DNA from: Streptomyces sp. NBC_00582
GTDB taxonomy: Bacteria > Actinomycetota > Actinomycetes > Streptomycetales > Streptomycetaceae
NCBI RefSeq assembly: GCF_036345155.1
Contig: NZ_CP107772.1
Location: 1,178,001 to 1,242,000, forward strand
Length of the DNA stretch: 64,000 bases
Reading direction: 5' to 3'
Shown: piece after piece, positions 45,040-52,138 of the stretch
Position numbering within the stretch: position 1 is the first letter of the stretch
How the letters are laid out: the number at the start of each line of letters is the position of its first letter
Position numbers and translations under genes: made by a program
Notes under the pieces: model-generated
Told to the model about the DNA's origin: nothing
Seen by the model: the letters and a program-made list of their open reading frames with translations, nothing else
Database searches by the model: none

Positions 45040-45405
45040 TCAGATCTCCAGTTCGGATTCCAGCGCCCTGAGCCGGTGACGGGCCAGGGCGAGGTTGCTG
45101 CGCCCGCGGTCCAGCGCGAGGTACAGGAAGAGCCCGCCGCGCGCCCTGCTGAGCGGCCTGATCAGGTGGTACTGCTGGCCGAGCGTGATCAGGATGTCCT
45201 CGATCTCCTCCTGCAGGCCCAGCGACTTCAGGGTGCGCTGCTTGGCCCGTACGACCTCGGTGTTGCCGGCGGCGGCCAGCTCCAGGTCGAGGTGGGGGCC
45301 ACCGCCCAGCGCACCGAGCGACATCCCGCTCTCGTAGTCGACCAGGGCCACCCCCAGGGCACCCTCGATGCCCATCGCTTCCTTGAGCGTGCTCTCAATG
45401 TTCAC
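45040..45405 (-). CDS. roadblock/LC7-domain protein
   Basis: A 121-residue protein with a single roadblock-like domain: a leading helix (IESTLKEAMGIEGALGVALVDYESGMSLGALGG), central helix DLELAAAGNTEVVRAKQRTLKSLGL, then strands EDILITLGQQYHLIRPL and GLFLYLALDR. In MglB and conservon CvnB such proteins regulate small GTPases. It is divergent from the other roadblock genes across a 164-bp gap. No GTPase gene is near. Confidence 0.8.
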   Translation of the reverse strand: MNIESTLKEAMGIEGALGVALVDYESGMSLGALGGGPHLDLELAAAGNTEVVRAKQRTLKSLGLQEEIEDILITLGQQYHLIRPLSRARGGLFLYLALDRGRSNLALARHRLRALESELEI

Positions 45406-45569
45406 GCCGGTGCCTCTTTTCCGTACAGACCGACCGGGATTGATCCCTTACAACGACAACCAGTGTTCCTTCTGGGACCGTTGATTTCGAACGAGCTCAT
45501 CTTTGGCCAGTCTTGCGATAGTTGGCAAATAAAGTACTGTGCTCGGCAGGGCAAGCGAAGGGGCAACCA

Positions 45570-45920
45570 ATGGCTCTACTCGAGACCGCCCTCGCCCGAG
45601 TTCTGCAGACGCCCGGTATTTCCGGCGCGGCTGTGGTGGACTCGGTGACGGGCCTCTCCTACGCCTCGCTGGGGGAAACAGGCGCGAGCCAGGACGCCCA
45701 CGACCTCGTCGGTATCGCCGACAGCGGCCTGCGGCAGGCGGGGTGCGCCGACGAGCTGGAGAGCATCGTCGTCACGACCCCGAGCACCCACCATGTGACG
45801 CTCAGCGTCGCCCGCGACCGGGATCCGGTCCTGTTGTGCGCGACCGTGAACCGGGACCGCACGAACCTCGCCTGGGTGCTGCAGGACCTCACCCGGCACG
45901 CGGACGCGCTGCTGGCATGA
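45570..45920 (+). CDS. roadblock/LC7-domain protein
   Basis: A 116-residue single-domain roadblock protein. The strand-helix pattern is LARVLQTPGISGAAVVDSVTGLSYASLGE, ADSGLRQAGCADELESIVVTT, and HHVTLSVARDRDPVLLCATVNRDRTNLAWVL. GAAGGGG precedes the ATG. Its TGA overlaps the ATG of the DUF4388-like gene, so it is the first gene of a coupled set. Confidence 0.82.
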   Translation: MALLETALARVLQTPGISGAAVVDSVTGLSYASLGETGASQDAHDLVGIADSGLRQAGCADELESIVVTTPSTHHVTLSVARDRDPVLLCATVNRDRTNLAWVLQDLTRHADALLA

Positions 45921-46774
45921 CCGGGACCGACACCCCCGAGCCCCCCGCCCCCCGCAACCTCCCCTCGCTCCTGTCCGGCCTGCACGCGCAGCGCCGCTCC
46001 TGCACCGTCTCGGTCTCCGGCAGCCCGGGCGGCACCCTCCATGTCCGCGACGGGCTGGTGGTCGCCATGGAGACCCCGGGCGCTCCCGGGGTCGAGGCGA
46101 TCCTGCTCAAGTCCGGCCGTCTCACGGAGGAGGCGTGGACGTCCGTGCGCGCCGCCGACAGCACCCATGAGCATCTGGCGCGGGAGCTGGTCGCGGCCGA
46201 GCTGATCGGCGCCGGGGAGCTGGAGGTCGTCAGCCTGGGCGCGCTGTTCGACGCGGCGTTCGCCCTGTCCCTCAACCGCCCGACGGACTGGGAGGTCGGG
46301 GATCCCGTCCCGGTGCTGTACGCCGGAGCCGGGGTGCCACCGGAGCGACTGGTCACCGAGACGACCCGCCGTTTCGGGATGCTGGCGAAGGAACCCGGCG
46401 CGATTGCGCGGTCCGCCCGCGACCGCGTCCTGACGTCTCCCGCCGCCGGTCTGCCCGAGTCCACCGCCCGGCTCTCCCCCCGCCACCTGGACCTCCTGAC
46501 CGCCGTCGACGGGCGCCGTACGCCCCGGGACCTCGCGTTCACGCTGGGCCGCGGTCTGTTCGCCGTCCTCCTCGACCTCCGGCACCTGCTCGGGCTGCAG
46601 CTCATCGAGTACGCGACCCCGCCGGGCGCCGCCGGACGCCCGAGCACCGCACCCCGTACCCCCTCCCCCTCCGTCGTTCCCTCCGCCCCCGCGACCAGCG
46701 GACTCCCCCGGCGCCTGCCGCGCCGCCCCGGCCCCCAGCCGGCCGCTCCGGGCTCCCCCGAGCGCCGCGCCTGA
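45917..46774 (+). CDS. DUF4388/PATAN-like protein in the roadblock cluster
   Basis: A 285-residue protein. The N-terminal region (LPSLLSGLHAQRRSCTVSVSGSPGGTLHVRDGLVVAMETP) resembles the DUF4388/PATAN domain, which in many bacteria accompanies GTPase and roadblock signalling. A middle helical part (GRLTEEAWTSVRAADSTHEHLARELVAAELIGAGELEVV) and a winged-helix-like part near 185-235 (LSPRHLDLLTAVDGRRTPRDLAFTLGRGLFAVLLDLRHLLGLQLIEY) follow. The Pro/Ala/Ser-rich tail is likely disordered. It is coupled to the upstream roadblock gene and 69 bp from the next. Confidence 0.72.
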   Translation: MTGTDTPEPPAPRNLPSLLSGLHAQRRSCTVSVSGSPGGTLHVRDGLVVAMETPGAPGVEAILLKSGRLTEEAWTSVRAADSTHEHLARELVAAELIGAGELEVVSLGALFDAAFALSLNRPTDWEVGDPVPVLYAGAGVPPERLVTETTRRFGMLAKEPGAIARSARDRVLTSPAAGLPESTARLSPRHLDLLTAVDGRRTPRDLAFTLGRGLFAVLLDLRHLLGLQLIEYATPPGAAGRPSTAPRTPSPSVVPSAPATSGLPRRLPRRPGPQPAAPGSPERRA

Positions 46775-46843
46775 CCCGGCCGGTTCCGCCCCGTCGCGCC
46801 CGTCACCTCCCCACCCCACACCGCTCACCAGGAAGAAGACATC

Positions 46844-47221
46844 ATGAGCGACCCCGTGAACGACCTCCTCGTCTCCCTGCGGGACAAGGTGATGGGTGTC
46901 ACCGAAAGCACCCTCGCGACCGTCGACGGGCTGGTGGTCGCCAGTGACGTCAGCAAGACGCACGCCGAGTCCATGGCCGCCGTCGCCGCGGCCACCCTGT
47001 CCCTCGGCCGGCGCCTCGCCGACCAGGCCTCCACCGGGACCCTGCGCGAGATGAGCGCGCAGTGCAGCGCCGGGCATGTGATCGTCACGGCGGTCGGCGA
47101 GCGCGCGCTGCTCGCCGTCATGGCGGACGAGGGGCTGGACCTGGCCGCGTTCCGCCGGGAGGTGCCCGCACTGGTGGCGGAGCTCGGCGGCATCCTGGAC
47201 GCCGACACCCCGGACCAGTGA
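46844..47221 (+). CDS. roadblock/LC7-domain protein (MglB/CvnB-like)
   Basis: A 125-residue protein with the clearest roadblock signature of the three: VNDLLVSLRDKVMGVTESTLATVDGLVVASDVSKTHAESMAAVAAATLSLGRRLADQ, then GHVIVTAVGERALLAVMADEGLDL. This matches the CvnB type that in Streptomyces conservons works with a histidine-kinase-like CvnA and GTPase CvnD. GGAAGAAG precedes the ATG. Neither cvnA, cvnC nor cvnD follows; the next gene is a convergent GH16-like gene. Confidence 0.88.
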   Translation: MSDPVNDLLVSLRDKVMGVTESTLATVDGLVVASDVSKTHAESMAAVAAATLSLGRRLADQASTGTLREMSAQCSAGHVIVTAVGERALLAVMADEGLDLAAFRREVPALVAELGGILDADTPDQ

Positions 47222-47230
47222 CGGTCCCGC

Positions 47231-48055
47231 TCATACCGGGTCACCGTCGATCTCGGCCACGGCGGCCCCGGCGCCCTCCTCGAGGTCGTCCGGCTCGTCG
47301 TCGTCCTCCTCCAGCAGATAGGGCGGTCGCATGACCACGAGGCGCTGCACCTCGTACGACATCTCGGTGACCCCGGGGTCGGGCGGCGGGTGGTAGCGGC
47401 CCGCGCAGACCGACAGGTTGACGATCAGGTACGCGTACCAGCCGCGGCCCACTCCCCGCCCGTCGAAGAACACCTGCCGGCCATTGACCCACCAGACCAC
47501 GGACCGTCTGCCGAACTCGACGCGCAGATCGATCCACGCGCCGGGGCGGATCGCCGGGTCGCGGTAGTAGAGGTCGCCGCCCCGGACGTGGTTGCTCAGC
47601 TCCAGGAGATCGGGGTTGTCGGGGTGGTACTCGAAGACGTCGATCTCCTGGTCACCGTCCCGCCAGGTCCAGATCGCGGGCCAGGCCCCCCTCTCGTACG
47701 GCAGTCTCACCCGGGCCTCGAGCACGTCCCCGGTGCGGACGGTGAAGGCCTCCTCGCTCCCCTCCGTGGTGAGCAGGCCCGCGTTCCACCGCCCGTCGCG
47801 GCGTCGGGTGGCCCGGAACGTGCCCGACCGGGAGTAGGCGGGGTCCGAGACCAGGTAGTCCAGTTTGTTGTCGTCGGGATTGATCGGTCCGCCGTTCGGA
47901 TACGCCCACGAACGCCCCGCCACCCACTGGCTGGTGGAGGTGAAGTCCGCGGTGAAGACGGCCGCGGGTCCGCGCCGGGCCGCCGTGGCCTCGGGCGAAC
48001 TGTCGGATGCGGGATTCTCCATGGCCGGATGCTGCTCCGCATATGACCTGGGCAT
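47231..48055 (-). CDS. GH16-like glucanase-fold protein, no signal peptide
   Basis: A 274-residue concanavalin-type beta-jelly-roll protein. The GH16 catalytic motif ExDxxE is intact as Glu137-Ile-Asp139-Val-Phe-Glu142 in QEIDVFEYHP. Surrounding strands are AWPAIWTWRDGD, LSNHVRGGDLYYRD and NGRQVFFDG. Family members hydrolyse beta-glucans or galactans. No Sec or Tat signal is present from either possible start (48055 or 48022), and the tail is strongly acidic (EEDDDEPDDLEEG). It may be exported by another route or act in the cytoplasm. Confidence 0.75.
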   Translation of the reverse strand: MPRSYAEQHPAMENPASDSSPEATAARRGPAAVFTADFTSTSQWVAGRSWAYPNGGPINPDDNKLDYLVSDPAYSRSGTFRATRRRDGRWNAGLLTTEGSEEAFTVRTGDVLEARVRLPYERGAWPAIWTWRDGDQEIDVFEYHPDNPDLLELSNHVRGGDLYYRDPAIRPGAWIDLRVEFGRRSVVWWVNGRQVFFDGRGVGRGWYAYLIVNLSVCAGRYHPPPDPGVTEMSYEVQRLVVMRPPYLLEEDDDEPDDLEEGAGAAVAEIDGDPV

Positions 48056-48158
48056 TCGGGATCGCGGTGGATCAGCGGCAAGGACAACCCGTGTGAGTGA
48101 CGGCCGTCGGCGTGTCGTGTGCGCTGCGGGACGGGACCTCGCCGGATGCCGCCGTCGC

Positions 48159-48920
48159 TCAGGCGATGCCCCCGTTGGCGAACACGACCTGCCCGTTGAT
48201 CCAGCGGCCCGGACCGGCGAGGAAGGCGACGGTCGTGGCGATGTCCTCCGGGGTGCCCAGCCGCTCCAGCGGGGGCTGGGCGGCGAGGCGGGCGATCGCC
48301 TCCTCGTCCTTGCCCTCGAGGAACAGCGGGGTGGCGGTGGGCCCGGGGGCCACGGCGTTCACGGTGACGTCCCGGCCGCGCAGCTCACGGGCCAGCACCA
48401 AGGTCATCGCCTCCACGGCCCCCTTGCTCGCCGCGTAGGCGGCGTAGCCGGGGAAGGACAGCCGGGTCACGGAGGTGGAGAAGGTGACGACGGCCCCACC
48501 GGGGCGGACCCGCCGGGCCGCCTGCTGGGCCACCACGAAGGTGCCGCGCACATTGGTCCGCGTCAGCCGGTCGAACGCGTCGAGGTCGTACTCGGCGACC
48601 GGTCCCAGGACCATGACACCGGCGGTGTGGACCACGACGTCGATCCCGCCGAAGGCCCGCTCCACCGCGCCGAAGGCCGCGGTCATCGCGGCCTCGTCGG
48701 CGACGTCCCCGCCGACCGCGACCGCGCCGCCGCCCGCGGCCTCGATGGCCGCCACCGTCTCGTCGGCCGCGGCCTTGTTGCCCGCGTAGTGCACTCCGAC
48801 GGCCATCCCGTCGGCGGCGAGCCGCTGGGCGACGGCCCGGCCGATGCCACCGGAGGCACCGGTGACGAGGGCGACCCGCCGCGCCCCGGAAACCTCAGAA
48901 GTCCCGCTCGTCCCCGCCAT
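48159..48920 (-). CDS. short-chain dehydrogenase/reductase
   Basis: A 253-residue classical SDR. VTGASGGIGRAV is the cofactor loop, HTAG replaces NNAG, the catalytic Ser lies in VVTFSTSVTRL, and the pair is YAASK. The C-terminus NGQVVFANGGIA is typical of FabG-like members. It is divergent from a TetR gene across two matching palindromes, so it is very likely the regulated target. The substrate is unknown. Confidence 0.93.
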   Translation of the reverse strand: MAGTSGTSEVSGARRVALVTGASGGIGRAVAQRLAADGMAVGVHYAGNKAAADETVAAIEAAGGGAVAVGGDVADEAAMTAAFGAVERAFGGIDVVVHTAGVMVLGPVAEYDLDAFDRLTRTNVRGTFVVAQQAARRVRPGGAVVTFSTSVTRLSFPGYAAYAASKGAVEAMTLVLARELRGRDVTVNAVAPGPTATPLFLEGKDEEAIARLAAQPPLERLGTPEDIATTVAFLAGPGRWINGQVVFANGGIA

Positions 48921-48965
48921 GGCACTGCCTCCCTGTGTCTGCGTCCCCGTCTACGGAGCAATTTA

Positions 48966-48982
48966 ATGGACGCCACGTCCAT
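48966..48982. promoter_or_regulatory. TetR operator 1 (SDR/TetR divergent region)
   Basis: ATGGACGCCACGTCCAT is a perfect palindrome with 7-bp arms and a 3-bp centre. A second copy lies 28 bp downstream. Confidence 0.78.
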
Positions 48983-48994
48983 ATAAGCACGTTG

Positions 48995-49009
48995 TGGACG
49001 CCGCGTCCA
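48995..49009. promoter_or_regulatory. TetR operator 2 (SDR/TetR divergent region)
   Basis: TGGACGCCGCGTCCA shares the TGGACGCC(A/G)CGTCCA core with operator 1. The pair spans the divergent promoters and overlaps a TTATAT -10-like element of the SDR gene. Confidence 0.75.
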
Positions 49010-49057
49010 TATGTCAGGGTGGGGCTGATCGGACGACACCCGGGAGGTCGGCGCCGT

Positions 49058-49666
49058 ATGGCGGAACCAGCGGAACCGGCACGCCCCGTACGGCGCGGCC
49101 GAGGGCGGCGCCCCGCCGGCGAGGTGCGCGCCGACGTCCTCGACGCGGCCGGCGCCCTGCTGCTCGACCAGGGCATGGGCGCGTTCACCATCGAGGCGGT
49201 CGCCGAGCGGGCCGGCGCCAGCAGGACCACGATCTACAAGTGGTGGCCGTCGAAGGGGGCGCTCGCGCTCGACGGCTACTTCCACGCCGTGGAGTCCGCG
49301 CTCGCGTTCCCGGACACGGGCGACCTGGAGGCCGACCTGACCGCACAGCTCCGGTCGTTCGTCCGGCTGCTCACCGGGACCCCGGCCGGCCGGGTGATCG
49401 CCGAGCTGATCGGCCAGGCGCAGACCGACCCGGATCTCGCCGCCGCCCTGCGGCAGCGCTACTCCGGCCCGCGCCGGGAGCTCGCGGTACGGCGGATGCT
49501 GCGCGCGCGGGACCAGGGGGAGCTGCGCGCCGACGTCGATCCCGAGGTGCTGGTGGACCAGCTCTGGGGTGCCTGCTACCACCGACTGCTGCTGCCCGAC
49601 CTGCCCGTCACCGAGGAGTTCGCGACGAGCCTGGTCGGCAATCTGATACGAGGCGTGCGCCCCTGA
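49058..49666 (+). CDS. TetR family regulator
   Basis: A 202-residue repressor. After a basic N-terminal arm, the HTH spans about 22-68 (VLDAAGALLLDQGMGAFTIEAVAERAGASRTTIYKWWPSK). The ligand domain with VLVDQLWGACYHRLLL follows. The chosen ATG has GGGAGG upstream and begins the conserved part; an upstream in-frame start would overlap the operators. It probably represses itself and the divergent SDR gene. Confidence 0.93.
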   Translation: MAEPAEPARPVRRGRGRRPAGEVRADVLDAAGALLLDQGMGAFTIEAVAERAGASRTTIYKWWPSKGALALDGYFHAVESALAFPDTGDLEADLTAQLRSFVRLLTGTPAGRVIAELIGQAQTDPDLAAALRQRYSGPRRELAVRRMLRARDQGELRADVDPEVLVDQLWGACYHRLLLPDLPVTEEFATSLVGNLIRGVRP

Positions 49667-49675
49667 CCGGGGCGG

Positions 49676-49939
49676 TCAGGCCCCGCCGAGCGGCGGCCGG
49701 CTCAGCCGGAGACCCCGGCGCTCCCCGGCCGTCATCGCACCCCACACCCCGTGCCGCTCGCCGTTGCGGACCGCCCAGGTCCCGCAGGGGATCATCACCG
49801 GGCAGCGGTGGCAGACCGCCCGCGCCTGCTCGATCTGCCGCCGGGAGGGACCGTCCTCGCCGATCGGGAAGAAGAGCTCGGGGTCCTCGAAACGGCAGGC
49901 CGCCGCCTCACGCCAGTTCATGGAGGGGAAAGAGTTCAT
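49676..49939 (-). CDS. WhiB-like iron-sulfur regulator
   Basis: An 87-residue Wbl protein. The four cluster Cys are visible: one in AAACRFEDPELFFP, one in ARAVCHRC (CxxC), and the distal one in PVMIPC. The turn reads GVWGAM rather than the usual GVWGG, followed by a basic ERRGLRLSR tail. Wbl proteins bind [4Fe-4S], sense NO, O2 or redox state, and partner sigma factors. The ATG has GGAGG 5 bp upstream. It is convergent with the TetR gene, 9 bp apart. Confidence 0.93.
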   Translation of the reverse strand: MNSFPSMNWREAAACRFEDPELFFPIGEDGPSRRQIEQARAVCHRCPVMIPCGTWAVRNGERHGVWGAMTAGERRGLRLSRPPLGGA

Positions 49940-50056
49940 CGGTACCTCCGGCGACCACTTCGCCGACTCCGCAGGGCAGCCCGGTTCCGCGACGCTCGTC
50001 GCATCTTCGGACCCGGCAGAGGTAGAAAGAAATATAGGCACATCGAACCGTTTGGG

Positions 50057-50076
50057 CCAGGCTGCGGAAGGCCTGG
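50057..50076. promoter_or_regulatory. inverted repeat between whiB-like and MpaB-like genes
   Basis: CCAGGC and GCCTGG flank 8 bp in the 195-bp divergent gap. The role is unknown; it could be an operator or a 5' UTR hairpin of the + strand gene. Confidence 0.35.
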
Positions 50077-50134
50077 TTCCGGGCGGTGGACGGCGACGGA
50101 TGCCCAGCGCGGCCGACAGGAGGTGACGGAACCC

Positions 50135-51022
50135 ATGAGACCGGCCGAAGCCGCGGGCCGCGGCCCCCGGGAGCGTCTGGGCGAGGGGCTCTTCACCCGG
50201 GTCGCGGGACCGGACGGCGCCCGCCACCGGGCCCGGATCCACGGCACTCCCGGCCCTCGCTGGTTCGGGCCGGAGCGCCCGGTCCGCCGGGTGCACGGCG
50301 ACGCGTCCATGTTCATCGGCGGTCTCTCCGCGCTGCTGCTCCAGTCGCTGCATCCGCTCGCGATGGCGGCCGTGGCGGGCCACTCGGACTACCGGGGCGA
50401 CCCCTGGGGCCGGCTCCAGCGCACGAGCACCTTCCTGGCCACCACGACGTACGGCACCGCGGCCCATGCCGAGGAGGCGTGCGCCCGGGTGCGGGCGGTC
50501 CACGAACGGGTGCGGGGGCTCGCCCCGGGCGGTGTGCCGTACCACGCCTCGGATCCGCGTCTGCTGGAGTGGGTGCACCTCGCGGAGGCGGACAGCTTCC
50601 TGCGGGCCCATCAGCGCTACGGCGCGCATCCGCTGTCGGACGACGAGTGCGACGGCTACGTCGAGGACATGGCGCGGGTCGCTCGGGAGCTGGGCGTCCC
50701 CGATCCGCCCCGGACCAGGGCGGACCTCACACGGCGGCTGACCGCCTACCGCCCGGAGCTGGCAGTCACCGGACAGGCCCGGGAGGCCGCCCGATTCCTG
50801 CTGCTGCGTCCTCCGGTGCCGTTCGTCGCCCGGCTCCCCTACGGGGTCCTCGCCGCCAACGCCGTGGCGCTGCTGCCTCGTTGGGCCACCGAGGAACTGC
50901 GGCTGCCCAGGCTTCCGCTGGTCGAGGAGGTGTGTGTGCTGCCCCTCGGCCGCGCCACCACCGCGACGATCCGCTGGGCGATGGCACCGGCCAGGCAGCG
51001 GGTGACGTCCGCGGCCGGCTGA
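50135..51022 (+). CDS. oxygenase MpaB-like (DUF2236) protein
   Basis: A 295-residue protein of the DUF2236/latex-clearing-protein-like family, a predicted heme-dependent oxygenase fold. Conserved His-containing segments are seen in SLHPLAMAAVAGHSDY, the WGRLQRTSTFLATTTYGT stretch, VPYHASDPRLLEWVHLAEADSFLRAHQRYG, and ELxLP-type ELRLPRLPLVEE. A near-perfect AGGAGGTGA ribosome-binding site precedes the ATG. The substrate is unknown. It probably has its own promoter divergent from the Wbl gene. Confidence 0.82.
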   Translation: MRPAEAAGRGPRERLGEGLFTRVAGPDGARHRARIHGTPGPRWFGPERPVRRVHGDASMFIGGLSALLLQSLHPLAMAAVAGHSDYRGDPWGRLQRTSTFLATTTYGTAAHAEEACARVRAVHERVRGLAPGGVPYHASDPRLLEWVHLAEADSFLRAHQRYGAHPLSDDECDGYVEDMARVARELGVPDPPRTRADLTRRLTAYRPELAVTGQAREAARFLLLRPPVPFVARLPYGVLAANAVALLPRWATEELRLPRLPLVEEVCVLPLGRATTATIRWAMAPARQRVTSAAG

Positions 51023-51208
51023 TCCCGCTCCCCCCGGCCCCGACCCGCTCCTCTCGGCCGTGAACTCCCTTGTGGGCACGGGGAAACACATGCCTTCCCA
51101 CCTCTGGCACCGGCGGCCTACCCGGCGGTATACAAACTCCGGCGAACAGCACGGCGGCCGCTCGGGACGCCGGCGCCGGCCCGGGTGGGCTCGGGGGGAG
51201 GAGCTGCG

Positions 51209-52126
51209 ATGCAGCGCGAGGTACGCGGAGAGGCATCGGTCGGACGGCGGCGCAGGGGGGTCACCTTCCTCGCGGTGCTGGGTGGGTGTGCTCTGGTCGC
51301 CGCGTCGCAGGCACCGGCGGCGGCACACGGCGGGGGCGGCGGCAAGGCGAAGGAGTACGTGGCGCTCGGGGACTCGTACACCGCGGGGCCGCTCATCCCC
51401 CGTCAGGTGGACGCGAATTGCGCCCGCTCGGACCACAACTACCCGTCGCTCGTGGCCGCTCGGCTCGGCACGAACCCCTTCAAGGACGTGAGCTGCTCCG
51501 GGGCGACGACCGACCACATGTGGAAGGCGCAGGGGACGAACGGCCCCCAGCTCGACGCCCTGGGCCGGAACACCGACCTGGTGACCGTGCAGATCGGCGG
51601 CAACGACGTCGGCTTCGGGACCATCATCGGGACCTGTGCCGCGCTGGCCGCCCGGGACCCGGCGGGCAACCCGTGCCAGACGTACTACGGGGCCTCCGGC
51701 GTCGACCAGTTGAGCGTCACGATCGCGCGGACGGCACCGAAGGTGGCCCAGGTGCTGCGGGACGTGCACCGCCGGGCGCCGCACGCGCGGGTGCTGGTCG
51801 TCGGCTATCCGGACCTCCTGCCCGACGACGGCATCGGCTGTGCGCCCTCGGTGCCCTTCGCGGCGGGGGACTTCCGCTACCTCCGGGACACCGAGAAGCG
51901 CCTCAACCTGATGCTGCGTCTGGTGGCGTACGGCAGCCGGGCGGAGTACGTCGACACCTACGGTCCGACCGTCGGGCACGACATGTGCAAGGCTCCGGCG
52001 GACCGCTGGATCGAGCCGTTGCGGCCCGCGTCCCCGGCGGCTCCCGCCCACCCCAACGCCAAGGGCGAGGCCGCCATGGCGGACGCCGTGCTGCACCGCG
52101 TCGGCAAGGGGCGGTACGGCCACTGA
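51209..52126 (+). CDS. secreted SGNH/GDSL lipase-esterase
   Basis: A 305-residue secreted esterase. The signal peptide is about 1-39 (RRRRGVTFLAVLGGCALVAASQAPAAAHG). Block I is VALGDSYTAG with the catalytic Ser, the block II Gly is in SCSGATTDHM, block III is IGGNDVGF, and the C-terminal His is in PAHPNAKGEAAMA. The residue three before His is Ala rather than Asp, as in the Ser-His dyad esterases of Streptomyces. Cys pairs suggest disulfides in the mature enzyme. GGGGGGAGGAG precedes the ATG. Confidence 0.9.
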   Translation: MQREVRGEASVGRRRRGVTFLAVLGGCALVAASQAPAAAHGGGGGKAKEYVALGDSYTAGPLIPRQVDANCARSDHNYPSLVAARLGTNPFKDVSCSGATTDHMWKAQGTNGPQLDALGRNTDLVTVQIGGNDVGFGTIIGTCAALAARDPAGNPCQTYYGASGVDQLSVTIARTAPKVAQVLRDVHRRAPHARVLVVGYPDLLPDDGIGCAPSVPFAAGDFRYLRDTEKRLNLMLRLVAYGSRAEYVDTYGPTVGHDMCKAPADRWIEPLRPASPAAPAHPNAKGEAAMADAVLHRVGKGRYGH

Positions 52127-52138
52127 TCCCGGCGTCCG

